From: Leucaena leucocephala
Lineage: Eukaryota > Streptophyta > Magnoliopsida > Fabales > Fabaceae
Length of the DNA stretch: 64,000 nt
Direction of reading: 5' to 3'
Assembly: GCA_037074615.1 (NCBI GenBank)
Contig: JAYWLJ010000065.1
Location: 188,501-252,500 of the forward strand
Shown in pieces: positions 1-12,123 of the stretch. The notes under the pieces are model-generated. The model saw only the letters and a program-made list of their open reading frames with translations. It did not search any database and had not been told where the DNA came from. The first letter of the stretch is position 1; every line of letters begins with the position of its first letter. The translations under genes and the position numbers were made by a program.

Positions 1-100
1 CATCTGGCACCCGAAAACACAAAAATCCCAAAACTGTCCGAAATGGAACTTTTGGGCCATCCCGTGGTCTGGGTTTGGCAATTTCTATAGGGCAATGTCG
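1..100 (+). repeat. Partial monomer at the left window edge
   Basis: The first base corresponds to monomer position 86, so the array continues leftwards beyond the window. The junction with the next monomer carries the CAATGTCGATTTCG ending, also seen near 295, 7313 and 8793. Confidence 0.95.
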
Positions 101-1395
101 ATTTCGATAAATTATGAAACAGGACTCCCTGGAAAGCTTGGCAAGTCTACTTTGCAGATAAATTATCACCGCTCGCAGAAAAATTCATCTGGCACCCGAA
201 AACACAACAATCCCAAAACTGTCCGAAATGGAACTTTTGGGCCATCCCGTGGTCTGGGTTTGGCAATTTCTACAGGGCAATGTCGATTTCGATAAATTAT
301 GAAACAGGACTCCCTGGAAATATTGGCAAGTCTACTTTGCAGATAAATTATCACCGCTCGCAGAAAAATTCATCTGGCACCTGAAAATACAAAAATCCCA
401 AAACTGTCCGAAATGGAACTTTTGGGCCATCGTGTGGTATGGGTTTGGCAATTTCTACAGGGCAACGTAGATGTCGATAAATTATGAAACCCGACTCCCT
501 GGAAATATTGGCAAGTCTACTTTGCAGATAAATTATCACCGCTCGCAGAAAAATTCATCTGGCACCCGAAAACACAAAAATCCCAAAACTGTCCGAAATG
601 GAACTTTTGGGTCATCCCGTGGTCTGGGTTTGGCAATTTCTACAGGGCAACGTAGATGTCGATAAATTATGAAACCGGACTCCCTGGAAATATTGGCAAG
701 TCTACTTTGCAGATAAATTATCACCGCTCGCAGAAAAATTCATCTGCCACCCGAAAACACAAAAATCCCAAAACTGTCCAAAATGGAACTTTTGGGCCAT
801 CCCGTGGTCTGGGTTTGGCAATTTCTACAGGGCAACGTAGATGTCGATAAATTATGAAACCGGACTCCCTAGAAAGATTGGCAAGTCTACTTTGCAGATA
901 AATTATCACCGCTCGCAGAAAAATTCATCTAGCACCCGAAAACACAAAAATCCCTAAACTGTCCAAAATGGAACTATTGGGCCATCCCGTGGTCTGGGTT
1001 TGGCAATTTCTACAGGGCAACGTAGATGTCGATAAATTATGAAAATGGACTCCTTGGAAAGCTTGGCAAGTCTACTTTGCAGATAAATTATCACCGCTCG
1101 CAGAAAAATTCATCTGCCACCCGAAAACACAAAAATCCCAAAACTGTCAGAAATGGAACTTTTGGGCCATCCCGTGGTCTGGGTTTGGCAATTTCTACAG
1201 GGCAACGTAGATGTCGATAAATTATGAAACTGGACTCCCTGGAAAGATTGGCAAGTCTACTTTGCAGATAAATTATCACCGCTCGCAGAAAAATTCATCT
1301 GGCACCCGAAAACACAAAAATCCCAAAACTGTCCCAAATGGAACTTTTGGGCCATCCCGTGGTCTGGGTTTGGCAATTTCTACAGGGCAACGTAG

Positions 1396-3429
1396 ATGTC
1401 GATAAATTATGAAACCGGACTCCATGGAAATATTGGCAAGTCTACTTTGCAGATAAATTATCACCGCTCGCAGAAAAATTCATCTGGCACCCGAAAACAC
1501 AAAAATCCAAAAATTGTACGAAATGGAACTTTTGGGCCATCGTGTGGTCTGGGTTTGGCAATTTCTACAGGGCAACGTAGATGTCGATAAATTATGAAAC
1601 CAGACTCCCTCGAAAGCCTGGCAAGTCTACTTATCAGATAAATTATCACCGCGCGCAGAAAAATTCATCTGGCACCCGAAAACACAAAAATCCCAAAACT
1701 GTCCGAAATGGAACTTTTGGGCCATCCCGTGGTCTGGGTTTGGCAATTTCTACAGGGCAACGTCGATGTCGATAAATTATGAAACTGGACTCCCTGGAAA
1801 TATTGGCAAGTCTACTTTGCAGATAAATTATCACCGCTCGCAGAAAAATTCATCTGGCACCCGAAAACACAAAAATCCCAAAACTGTCCGCAATGGAACT
1901 TTTGGGCCATCCCGTGGTCTGGGTTTGGCAATTTCTACAGGGCAATGTCGATGTCGATAAATTATGAAACCGGACTCCCTGGAAATATTGGCAAGTCTAC
2001 TTTGCAGATAAATTATCACCGCTCGCAGAAAAATTCATCTGGCACCCGAAAACACAAAAATCCCAAAACTGTCTGGAATGGAACTTTTGGGCCATCGTGT
2101 GGTCTGGGTTTGGCAATTTCTACAGGGCAACGTAGATGTCGATAAATTATGAAACTGGACTCCCTGGAAAGATTGGCAAGTCTACTTTGCAGATAAATTA
2201 TCACCGCTCGCAGAAAAATTCATCTGGCACCCGAAAACACAAAAATCCCAAAACTGTCCGAAATGGAACTTTTGGGCCATCCCGTGGTCTGGGTTTGGCA
2301 ATTTCTACAGGGCAACGTCGATCTCGATAAATTATGAAACCAGACTCCTTGGAAAGATTGGCAAGTCTACTTTGCAGATAAATTATCACCGCTCACAGAA
2401 AAATTCATCTGCCACCCGAAAACACAAAAATCCCAAAACTGTCCGAAATGGAACTTTTGGGCCATCCCGTGGTCTGGGTTTGGCAATTTCTACAGGGCAA
2501 CGTCGATGTCGATAAATTATGAAACCGGACTCCCTGGAAAGCTTGGCAAGTCTACTTTGCAGATAAATTATCATCGCTCATAGAAAAATTCATCTGGCAA
2601 CCAAAATACAAAAATCCAAAAATTGTACGAAATGGAACTTTTGGGCCATCGTGTGGTCTGGGTTTGGCAATTTCTACAGGGCAACGTAGATGTCGATAAA
2701 TTATGAAACCGGACTCCCTGGAAAGCTTGGCAAGTCTACTTTGCAGATAAATTATCATCGCTCGCAGAAAAATTCATCTGCCACCCGAAAACACAAAAAT
2801 CCCAAAACTGTCCAAAATGGAACTTTTGGGCCATCCCGTGGTCTGGGTTTGGCAATTTCTACAGGGCAACGTCGATGTCGATAAATTATGAAACCGGACT
2901 CCCTGGAAATATTGGCAAGTCTACTTTGCAGATAAATTATCACCGCTCGCAGAAAAATTCATCTGGCACCCGAAAACACAAAAATCCCAAAACTGTACGA
3001 AATGGAACTTTTGGGCCATCGTGTGGTCTGGGTTTGGCAATTTCTACAGGGCAACGTAGATGTCGATAAATTATGAAACCGGACTCCCTGGAAAGCTTGG
3101 CAAGTCTACTTTGCAGATAAATTATCATCGCTCGCAGAAAAATTCATCTGCCACCCGAAAACACAAAAATCCCAAAACTGTCCAAAATGGAACTTTTGGG
3201 CCATCCCGTGGTCTGGGTTTGGCAATTTCTACAGGGCAACGTCGATGTCGATAAATTATGAAACCAGACTCTCTGGAAATATTGGCAAGTCTACTTTGCA
3301 GATAAATTATCACCGCTCGCAGAAAAATTCATCTGGCACCCGAAAACACAAAAATCCCAAAACTGTCCGAAATGGAACTTTTGGGCCATCCCGTGGTCTG
3401 GGTTTGGCAATTTCTACAGGGCAACGTAG
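1396..3429. repeat. Recurring ordered cassette, copy P1
   Basis: Ordered monomer types: CCATGG (NcoI) monomer 1396, TTATCAG/CGCGCGC monomer 1581, TCCGCAATGG monomer 1766, TCTGGAATGG monomer 1951, GATTGG monomers 2136 and 2321, the 184-bp monomer 2506, then alternating HindIII and SspI monomers from 2690. The same order recurs at 10090, 13419, 16747 and 21184, with small changes. A shorter trace with only the first three types begins at 30613. Confidence 0.85.
2506..2689 (+). repeat. 184-bp monomer class with GGCAACCAAAATAC (13 members)
   Basis: One base is lost in GGCACCCGAAAACAC, with linked changes GGCAACCAAAATAC, CTCATAG, AAAATTGTACG and CGTGTGG. Starts: 2506, 11200, 14529, 16193, 18042, 19706, 20630, 22479, 24143, 25807, 33388, 48924 and 62426. 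The last two have AATCCCAAAATTG instead of AATCCAAAAATTG. Most have CTCCCTCGAAAGC; 2506, 11200, 48924 and 62426 have CTCCCTGGAAAGC. The linked changes show a single origin followed by amplification within the cassettes. Confidence 0.95.
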
Positions 3430-6400
3430 ATGTCGATAAATTATGAAACCGGACTCCCTGGAAAGCTTGGCAAGTCTACTTTGCAGATAAATTATCACCG
3501 CTCGCAGAAAAATTCATCTGCCACCCGAAAACACAAAAATCCCAAAACTGTCCCAAATGGAACTTTTGGGCCATCCCGTGGTCTGGGTTTGGCAATTTCT
3601 ACAGGGCAACGTCGATGTCGATAAATTATGAAACCGGACTCCCTGGAAAGCTTGGCAAGTTTACTTTGCAGATAAATTATCACCGCTCGCAGAAAAATTC
3701 ATCTGCCACCCGAAAACACAAAAATCCCAAAACTGTCCGAAATGGAACTTTTGGGCCATCCCGTGGTCTGGGTTTGGCAATTTCTACAGGGCAACGTCGA
3801 TGTCGATAAATTATGAAACCGGACTCCCTGGAAAGATTGGCAAGTCTACTTTGCAGATAAATTATCACCGCTCGCACAAAAATTCATCTGGCACCCGAAA
3901 ACACAAAAATCCCAAAACTGTCCGAAATGGAACTTCTGGGCCATCGTGTGGTCTGGGTTGGGCAATTTCTACAGGGCAATGTCGATTTCGATAAATTATG
4001 AAACCGGACTCCCTGGAAAGCTTGGCAAGTCTACTTTGCAGATAAATTATCACCGCTCGCAGAAAAATTCATCTAGCACCCGAAAACACAAAAATCCCAA
4101 AACTGTCCGAAATGGAACTTTTGGGTCATCCCGTGGTCTGGGTTTGGCAATTTCTACAGGGCAACGTAGATGTCGATAAATTATGAAACCGGACTCCCTG
4201 GAAATATTGGCAAGTCTACTTTGCAGATAAATTATCACCGCTCGCAGAAAAATTCATCTGCCACCCGAAAACACAAAAATCCCAAAACTGTCCAAAATGG
4301 AACTTTTGGGCCATCCCGTGGTCTGGGTTTGGCAATTTCTACAGGGCAACGTCGATGTCGATAAATTATGAAACCGGACTCCCTAGAAAGATTGGCAAGT
4401 CTACTTTGCAGATAAATTATCACCGCTCGCAGAAAAATTCATCTGGCACCCGAAAACACAAAAATCCCAAAACTGTCCGAAATGGAACTTTTGGGCCATC
4501 CCGTGGTCTGGGTTTGGCAATTTCTACAGGGCAACGTCGATTTCGATAAATTATGAAAATGGACTCCTTGGAAAGCTTGGCAAGTCTACTTTGCAGATAA
4601 ATTATCACCGCTCGCAGAAAAATTCATCTGCCACCCGAAAACACAAAAATCCCAAAACTGTCAGAAATGGAACTTTTGGGCCATCCCGTGGTCTGGGTTT
4701 GGCAATTTCTACAGGGCAACGTCGATGTCGATAAATTATGAAACCGGACTCCCTGGAAAGCTTGGCAAGTCTACTTTGCAGATAAATTATCACCGCTCGC
4801 AGAAAAATTCATCTGCCACCCGAAAACACAAAAATCCCAAAACTGTCCCAAATGGAACTTTTGGGCCATCCCGTGGTCTGGGTTTGGCAATTTCTACAGG
4901 GCAACGTCGATGTCGATAAATTATGAAACCGGACTCCTTGGAAAGATTGGCAAGTCTACTTTGCAGATAAATTATCACCGCTCGCACAAAAATTCATCTG
5001 GCACCCGAAAACACAAAAATCCCAAAACTGTCCGAAATGGAACTTCTGGGCCATCGTGTGGTCTGGGTTGGGCAATTTCTACAGGGCAACGTCGATGTCG
5101 ATAAATTATGAAACCGGACTCCCTGGAAAGCTTGGCAAGTCTACTTTGCAGATAAATTATCACCGCTCGCAGAAAAATTCATCTGCCACCCGAAAACACA
5201 AAAATCCCAAAACTGTCCGAAATGGAACTTTTGGGCCATCCCGTGGTCTGGGTTTGGCAATTTCTACAGGGCAACGTCGATGTCGATAAATTATGAAACC
5301 GGACTCCCTGGAAAGCTTGGCAAGTCTACTTTGCAGATAAATTATCACCGCTCGCAGAAAAATTCATCTGGCACCCGAAAACACAAAAATCCCAAAACTG
5401 TCCCAAATGGAACTTTTGGGCCATCCCGTGGTCTGGGTTTGGCAATTTCTACAGGGCAACGTCGATGTCGATAAATTATGAAACCGGACTCCCTGGAAAG
5501 CTTGGCAAGTCTACTTTGCAGATAAATTATCACCGCTCGCAGAAAAATTCATCTGCCACCCGAAAACACAAAAATCCCAAAACTGTCCAAAATGGAACTT
5601 TTGGGCCATCCCGTGGTCTGGGTTTGGCAATTTCTACAGGGCAACGTCGATGTCGATAAATTATGAAACCGGACTCCTTGGAAAGATTGGCAAGTCTACT
5701 TTGCAGATAAATTATCACCGCTCGCACAAAAATTCATCTGGCACCCGAAAACACAAAAATCCCAAAACTGTCCGAAATGGAACTTCTGGGCCATCGTGTG
5801 GTCTGGGTTGGGCAATTTCTACAGGGCAACGTCGATGTCGATAAATTATGAAACCGGACTCCCTGGAAAGCTTGGCAAGTCTACTTTGCAGATAAATTAT
5901 CACCGCTCGCAGAAAAATTCATCTGCCACCCGAAAACACAAAAATCCCAAAACTGTCCAAAATGGAACTTTTGGGCCATCCCGTGGTCTGGGTTTGGCAA
6001 TTTCTACAGGGCAACGTCGATGTCGATAAATTATGAAACCGGACTCCTTGGAAAGATTGGCAAGTCTACTTTGCAGATAAATTATCACCGCTCGCACAAA
6101 AATTCATCTGGCACCCGAAAACACAAAAATCCCAAAACTGTCCGAAATGGAACTTTTGGGCCATCCCGTGGTCTGGGTTTGGCAATTTCTACAGGGCAAC
6201 TTCGATTTCGATAAATTATGAAAATGGACTCCTTGGAAAGCTTGGCAAGTCTACTTTGCAGATAAATTATCACCGCTCGCAGAAAAATTCATCTGCCACC
6301 CGAAAACACAAAAATCCCAAAACTGTCAGAAATGGAACTTTTGGGCCATCCCGTGGTCTGGGTTTGGCAATTTCTACAGGGCAACGTCGATGTCGATAAA

Positions 6401-8694
6401 TTATGAAACCGGACTCCCTGGAAAGCTTGGCAAGTCTACTTTGCAGATAAATTATCACCGCTCGCAGAAAAATTCATCTGCCACCCGAAAACACAAAAAT
6501 CCCAAAACTGTCCCAAATGGAACTTTTGGGCCATCCCGTGGTCTGGGTTTGGCAATTTCTACAGGGCAACGTCGATGTCGATAAATTATGAAACCGGACT
6601 CCCTGGAAAGCTTGGCAAGTTTACTTTGCAGATAAATTATCACCGCTCGCAGAAAAATTCATCTGCCACCCGAAAACACAAAAATCCCAAAACTGTCCGA
6701 AATGGAACTTTTGGGCCATCCCGTGGTCTGGGTTTGGCAATTTCTACAGGGCAACGTCGATGTCGATAAATTATGAAACCGGACTCCTTGGAAAGATTGG
6801 CAAGTCTACTTTGCAGATAAATTATCACCGCTCGCACAAAAATTCATCTGGCACCCGAAAACACAAAAATCCCAAAACTGTCCGAAATGGAACTTCTGGG
6901 CCATCGTGTGGTCTGGGTTGGGCAATTTCTACAGGGCAACGTCGATGTCGATAAATTATGAAACCGGACTCCCTGGAAAGCTTGGCAAGTCTACTTTGCA
7001 GATAAATTATCACCGCTCGCAGAAAAATTCATCTGGCACCCGAAAACACAAAAATCCCAAAACTGTCCGAAATGGGACTTTTGGGCCATCGTGTGGTATG
7101 GGTTTGGCAATTTCTACAGGGCAATGTAGATGTCGATAAATTATGAAACCAGACTCCCTCGAAAGCTTGGGAAGTCTACTTATCAGATAAATTATCACCG
7201 CGCGCAGAAAAATTCATCTGGCACCCGAAAACACAAAAATCCCAAAACTGTTCGAAATGGAACTTTTGGGCCATCCCGTGGTCTGGGTTTGGCAATTTCT
7301 ATAGGGCAATGTCGATTTCGATAAATTATGAAACAGGACTCCCTGGAAAGCTTGGCAAGTCTACTTTGCAGATAAATTATCACCGCTCGCAGAAAAATTC
7401 ATCTGGCACCCGAAAACACAAAAATCCCAAAACTGTCCGAAATGGAACTTTTGGGTCATCCCGTGGTCTGGGTTTGGCAATTTCTACAGGGCAACGTAGA
7501 TGTCGATAAATTATGAAACCGGACTCCCTGGAAATATTGGCAAGTCTACTTTGCAGATAAATTATCACCGCTCGCAGAAAAATTCATCTGCCACCCGAAA
7601 ACACAAAAATCCCAAAACTGTCCAAAATGGAACTTTTGGGCCATCCCGTGGTCTGGGTTTGGCAATTTCTACAGGGCAACGTCGATGTCGATAAATTATG
7701 AAACCGGACTCCCTAGAAAGATTGGCAAGTCTACTTTGCAGATAAATTATCACCGCTCGCAGAAAAATTCATCTACCACCCGAAAACACAAAAATCCCAA
7801 AACTGTCCCAAATGGAACTTTTGGGCCATCCCGTGGTCTGGGTTTGGCAATTTCTACAGGGCAACTTCGATTTCGATAAATTATGAAAATGGACTCCTTG
7901 GAAAGCTTGGCAAGTCTACTTTGCAGATAAATTATCACCGCTCGCAGAAAAATTCATCTACCACCCGAAAACACAAAAATCCCAAAACTGTCAGAAATGG
8001 AACTTTTGGGCCATCCCGTGGTCTGGGTTTGGCAATTTCTACAGGGCAACGTCGATGTCGATAAATTATGAAACCGGACTCCCTGGAAAGCTTGGCAAGT
8101 CTACTTTGCAGATAAATTATCACCGCTCGCAGAAAAATTCATCTGCCACCCGAAAACACAAAAATCCCAAAACTGTCCCAAATGGAACTTTTGGGCCATC
8201 CCGTGGTCTGGGTTTGGCAATTTCTACAGGGCAACGTCGATGTCGATAAATTATGAAACCGGACTCCCTGGAAAGCTTGGCAAGTCTACTTTGCAGATAA
8301 ATTATCACCGCTCGCAGAAAAATTCATCTGGCACCCGAAAACACAAAAATCCCAAAACTGTTCGAAATGGAACTTTTGGGCCATCCCGTGGTCTGGGTTG
8401 GGCAATTTCTATAGGGCAATGTCGATTTCGATAAATTATGAAACCGGACTCCCTGGAAAGCTTGGCAAGTCTACTTTGCAGATAAATTATCACCGCTCGC
8501 AGAAAAATTCATCTGGCACCCGAAAACACAAAAATCCCAAAACTGTCCGAAATGGGACTTTTGGGCCATCGTGTGGTATGGGTTTGGCAATTTCTACAGG
8601 GCAATGTAGATGTCGATAAATTATGAAACCAGACTCCCTCGAAAGCTTGGGAAGTCTACTTATCAGATAAATTATCACCGCGCGCAGAAAAATT
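3367..8694. repeat. Array block with private variants (SspI-poor, HindIII-rich)
   Basis: About 29 monomers between the two copies of the 3366-bp segment. Private markers are CTCGCACAAAAATTC with AACTTCTGGGCC and GGGTTGGGCAA (monomers starting 3800, 4910, 5650 and 6760; 6020 carries only the first), and AAGTTTACTTTGC (3615 and 6575). Sub-blocks repeat at offsets of 740 (4910 to 5650), 1480 (6945 to 8425), 1665 (4540 to 6205 to 7870), 2960 (3430 to 6390) and 3330 bp (3985 to 7315). No gene is visible. The nested, non-uniform offsets indicate repeated local exchanges. Confidence 0.85.
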
Positions 8695-11600
8695 CATCTG
8701 GCACCCGAAAACACAAAAATCCCAAAACTGTCCGAAATGGAACTTTTGGGCCATCCCGTGGTCTGGGTTTGGCAATTTCTATAGGGCAATGTCGATTTCG
8801 ATAAATTATGAAACAGGACTCCCTGGAAAGCTTGGCAAGTCTACTTTGCAGATAAATTATCACCGCTCGCAGAAAAATTCATCTGGCACCCGAAAACACA
8901 ACAATCCCAAAACTGTCCGAAATGGAACTTTTGGGCCATCCCGTGGTCTGGGTTTGGCAATTTCTACAGGGCAATGTCGATTTCGATAAATTATGAAACA
9001 GGACTCCCTGGAAATATTGGCAAGTCTACTTTGCAGATAAATTATCACCGCTCGCAGAAAAATTCATCTGGCACCTGAAAATACAAAAATCCCAAAACTG
9101 TCCGAAATGGAACTTTTGGGCCATCGTGTGGTATGGGTTTGGCAATTTCTACAGGGCAACGTAGATGTCGATAAATTATGAAACCCGACTCCCTGGAAAT
9201 ATTGGCAAGTCTACTTTGCAGATAAATTATCACCGCTCGCAGAAAAATTCATCTGGCACCCGAAAACACAAAAATCCCAAAACTGTCCGAAATGGAACTT
9301 TTGGGTCATCCCGTGGTCTGGGTTTGGCAATTTCTACAGGGCAACGTAGATGTCGATAAATTATGAAACCGGACTCCCTGGAAATATTGGCAAGTCTACT
9401 TTGCAGATAAATTATCACCGCTCGCAGAAAAATTCATCTGCCACCCGAAAACACAAAAATCCCAAAACTGTCCAAAATGGAACTTTTGGGCCATCCCGTG
9501 GTCTGGGTTTGGCAATTTCTACAGGGCAACGTAGATGTCGATAAATTATGAAACCGGACTCCCTAGAAAGATTGGCAAGTCTACTTTGCAGATAAATTAT
9601 CACCGCTCGCAGAAAAATTCATCTAGCACCCGAAAACACAAAAATCCCTAAACTGTCCAAAATGGAACTATTGGGCCATCCCGTGGTCTGGGTTTGGCAA
9701 TTTCTACAGGGCAACGTAGATGTCGATAAATTATGAAAATGGACTCCTTGGAAAGCTTGGCAAGTCTACTTTGCAGATAAATTATCACCGCTCGCAGAAA
9801 AATTCATCTGCCACCCGAAAACACAAAAATCCCAAAACTGTCAGAAATGGAACTTTTGGGCCATCCCGTGGTCTGGGTTTGGCAATTTCTACAGGGCAAC
9901 GTAGATGTCGATAAATTATGAAACTGGACTCCCTGGAAAGATTGGCAAGTCTACTTTGCAGATAAATTATCACCGCTCGCAGAAAAATTCATCTGGCACC
10001 CGAAAACACAAAAATCCCAAAACTGTCCCAAATGGAACTTTTGGGCCATCCCGTGGTCTGGGTTTGGCAATTTCTACAGGGCAACGTAGATGTCGATAAA
10101 TTATGAAACCGGACTCCATGGAAATATTGGCAAGTCTACTTTGCAGATAAATTATCACCGCTCGCAGAAAAATTCATCTGGCACCCGAAAACACAAAAAT
10201 CCAAAAATTGTACGAAATGGAACTTTTGGGCCATCGTGTGGTCTGGGTTTGGCAATTTCTACAGGGCAACGTAGATGTCGATAAATTATGAAACCAGACT
10301 CCCTCGAAAGCCTGGCAAGTCTACTTATCAGATAAATTATCACCGCGCGCAGAAAAATTCATCTGGCACCCGAAAACACAAAAATCCCAAAACTGTCCGA
10401 AATGGAACTTTTGGGCCATCCCGTGGTCTGGGTTTGGCAATTTCTACAGGGCAACGTCGATGTCGATAAATTATGAAACTGGACTCCCTGGAAATATTGG
10501 CAAGTCTACTTTGCAGATAAATTATCACCGCTCGCAGAAAAATTCATCTGGCACCCGAAAACACAAAAATCCCAAAACTGTCCGCAATGGAACTTTTGGG
10601 CCATCCCGTGGTCTGGGTTTGGCAATTTCTACAGGGCAATGTCGATGTCGATAAATTATGAAACCGGACTCCCTGGAAATATTGGCAAGTCTACTTTGCA
10701 GATAAATTATCACCGCTCGCAGAAAAATTCATCTGGCACCCGAAAACACAAAAATCCCAAAACTGTCTGGAATGGAACTTTTGGGCCATCGTGTGGTCTG
10801 GGTTTGGCAATTTCTACAGGGCAACGTAGATGTCGATAAATTATGAAACTGGACTCCCTGGAAAGATTGGCAAGTCTACTTTGCAGATAAATTATCACCG
10901 CTCGCAGAAAAATTCATCTGGCACCCGAAAACACAAAAATCCCAAAACTGTCCGAAATGGAACTTTTGGGCCATCCCGTGGTCTGGGTTTGGCAATTTCT
11001 ACAGGGCAACGTCGATCTCGATAAATTATGAAACCAGACTCCTTGGAAAGATTGGCAAGTCTACTTTGCAGATAAATTATCACCGCTCACAGAAAAATTC
11101 ATCTGCCACCCGAAAACACAAAAATCCCAAAACTGTCCGAAATGGAACTTTTGGGCCATCCCGTGGTCTGGGTTTGGCAATTTCTACAGGGCAACGTCGA
11201 TGTCGATAAATTATGAAACCGGACTCCCTGGAAAGCTTGGCAAGTCTACTTTGCAGATAAATTATCATCGCTCATAGAAAAATTCATCTGGCAACCAAAA
11301 TACAAAAATCCAAAAATTGTACGAAATGGAACTTTTGGGCCATCGTGTGGTCTGGGTTTGGCAATTTCTACAGGGCAACGTAGATGTCGATAAATTATGA
11401 AACCGGACTCCCTGGAAAGCTTGGCAAGTCTACTTTGCAGATAAATTATCATCGCTCGCAGAAAAATTCATCTGCCACCCGAAAACACAAAAATCCCAAA
11501 ACTGTCCAAAATGGAACTTTTGGGCCATCCCGTGGTCTGGGTTTGGCAATTTCTACAGGGCAACGTCGATGTCGATAAATTATGAAACCGGACTCCCTGG

Positions 11601-12060
11601 AAATATTGGCAAGTCTACTTTGCAGATAAATTATCACCGCTCGCAGAAAAATTCATCTGGCACCCGAAAACACAAAAATCCCAAAACTGTACGAAATGGA
11701 ACTTTTGGGCCATCGTGTGGTCTGGGTTTGGCAATTTCTACAGGGCAACGTAGATGTCGATAAATTATGAAACCGGACTCCCTGGAAAGCTTGGCAAGTC
11801 TACTTTGCAGATAAATTATCATCGCTCGCAGAAAAATTCATCTGCCACCCGAAAACACAAAAATCCCAAAACTGTCCAAAATGGAACTTTTGGGCCATCC
11901 CGTGGTCTGGGTTTGGCAATTTCTACAGGGCAACGTCGATGTCGATAAATTATGAAACCAGACTCTCTGGAAATATTGGCAAGTCTACTTTGCAGATAAA
12001 TTATCACCGCTCGCAGAAAAATTCATCTGGCACCCGAAAACACAAAAATCCCAAAACTGT
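8695..12060. repeat. Segment copy 2 (partner 1-3366, offset 8694)
   Basis: Near-identical to the left edge of the window. It includes the same 184-bp monomer (here 11200-11383) and the same rare variants at about 8902, 9649 and 10769. Similarity at this offset stops at 12061, where the copies choose TACGAAATGG versus TCCGAAATGG and CGTGTGG versus CCGTGG. Confidence 0.9.
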
Positions 12061-12123
12061 ACGAAATGGAACTTTTGGGCCATCGTGTGGTCTGGGTTTG
12101 GCAATTTCTACAGGGCAACGTAG
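10090..12123. repeat. Recurring ordered cassette, copy P2
   Basis: Follows the P1 order exactly up to 12060 as part of the 8694-bp-offset duplication; beyond that the last SspI monomer takes the TACGAAATGG/CGTGTGG state. Confidence 0.85.

Larger units (their letters stand above)
1..3366. repeat. Segment copy 1 (partner 8695-12060, offset 8694)
   Basis: About 18 monomers that reappear 8694 bp downstream (47 monomers less one base). In the parts compared line by line, including rare variants such as ACACAACAATCCC near 208, TCCCTAAACTG near 955 and TCTGGAATGG near 2075, I found no difference until position 3367 (C here, A at 12061). It contains the first copy of the recurring cassette (1396 onward) and a 184-bp monomer (2506-2689). 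Confidence 0.9.
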
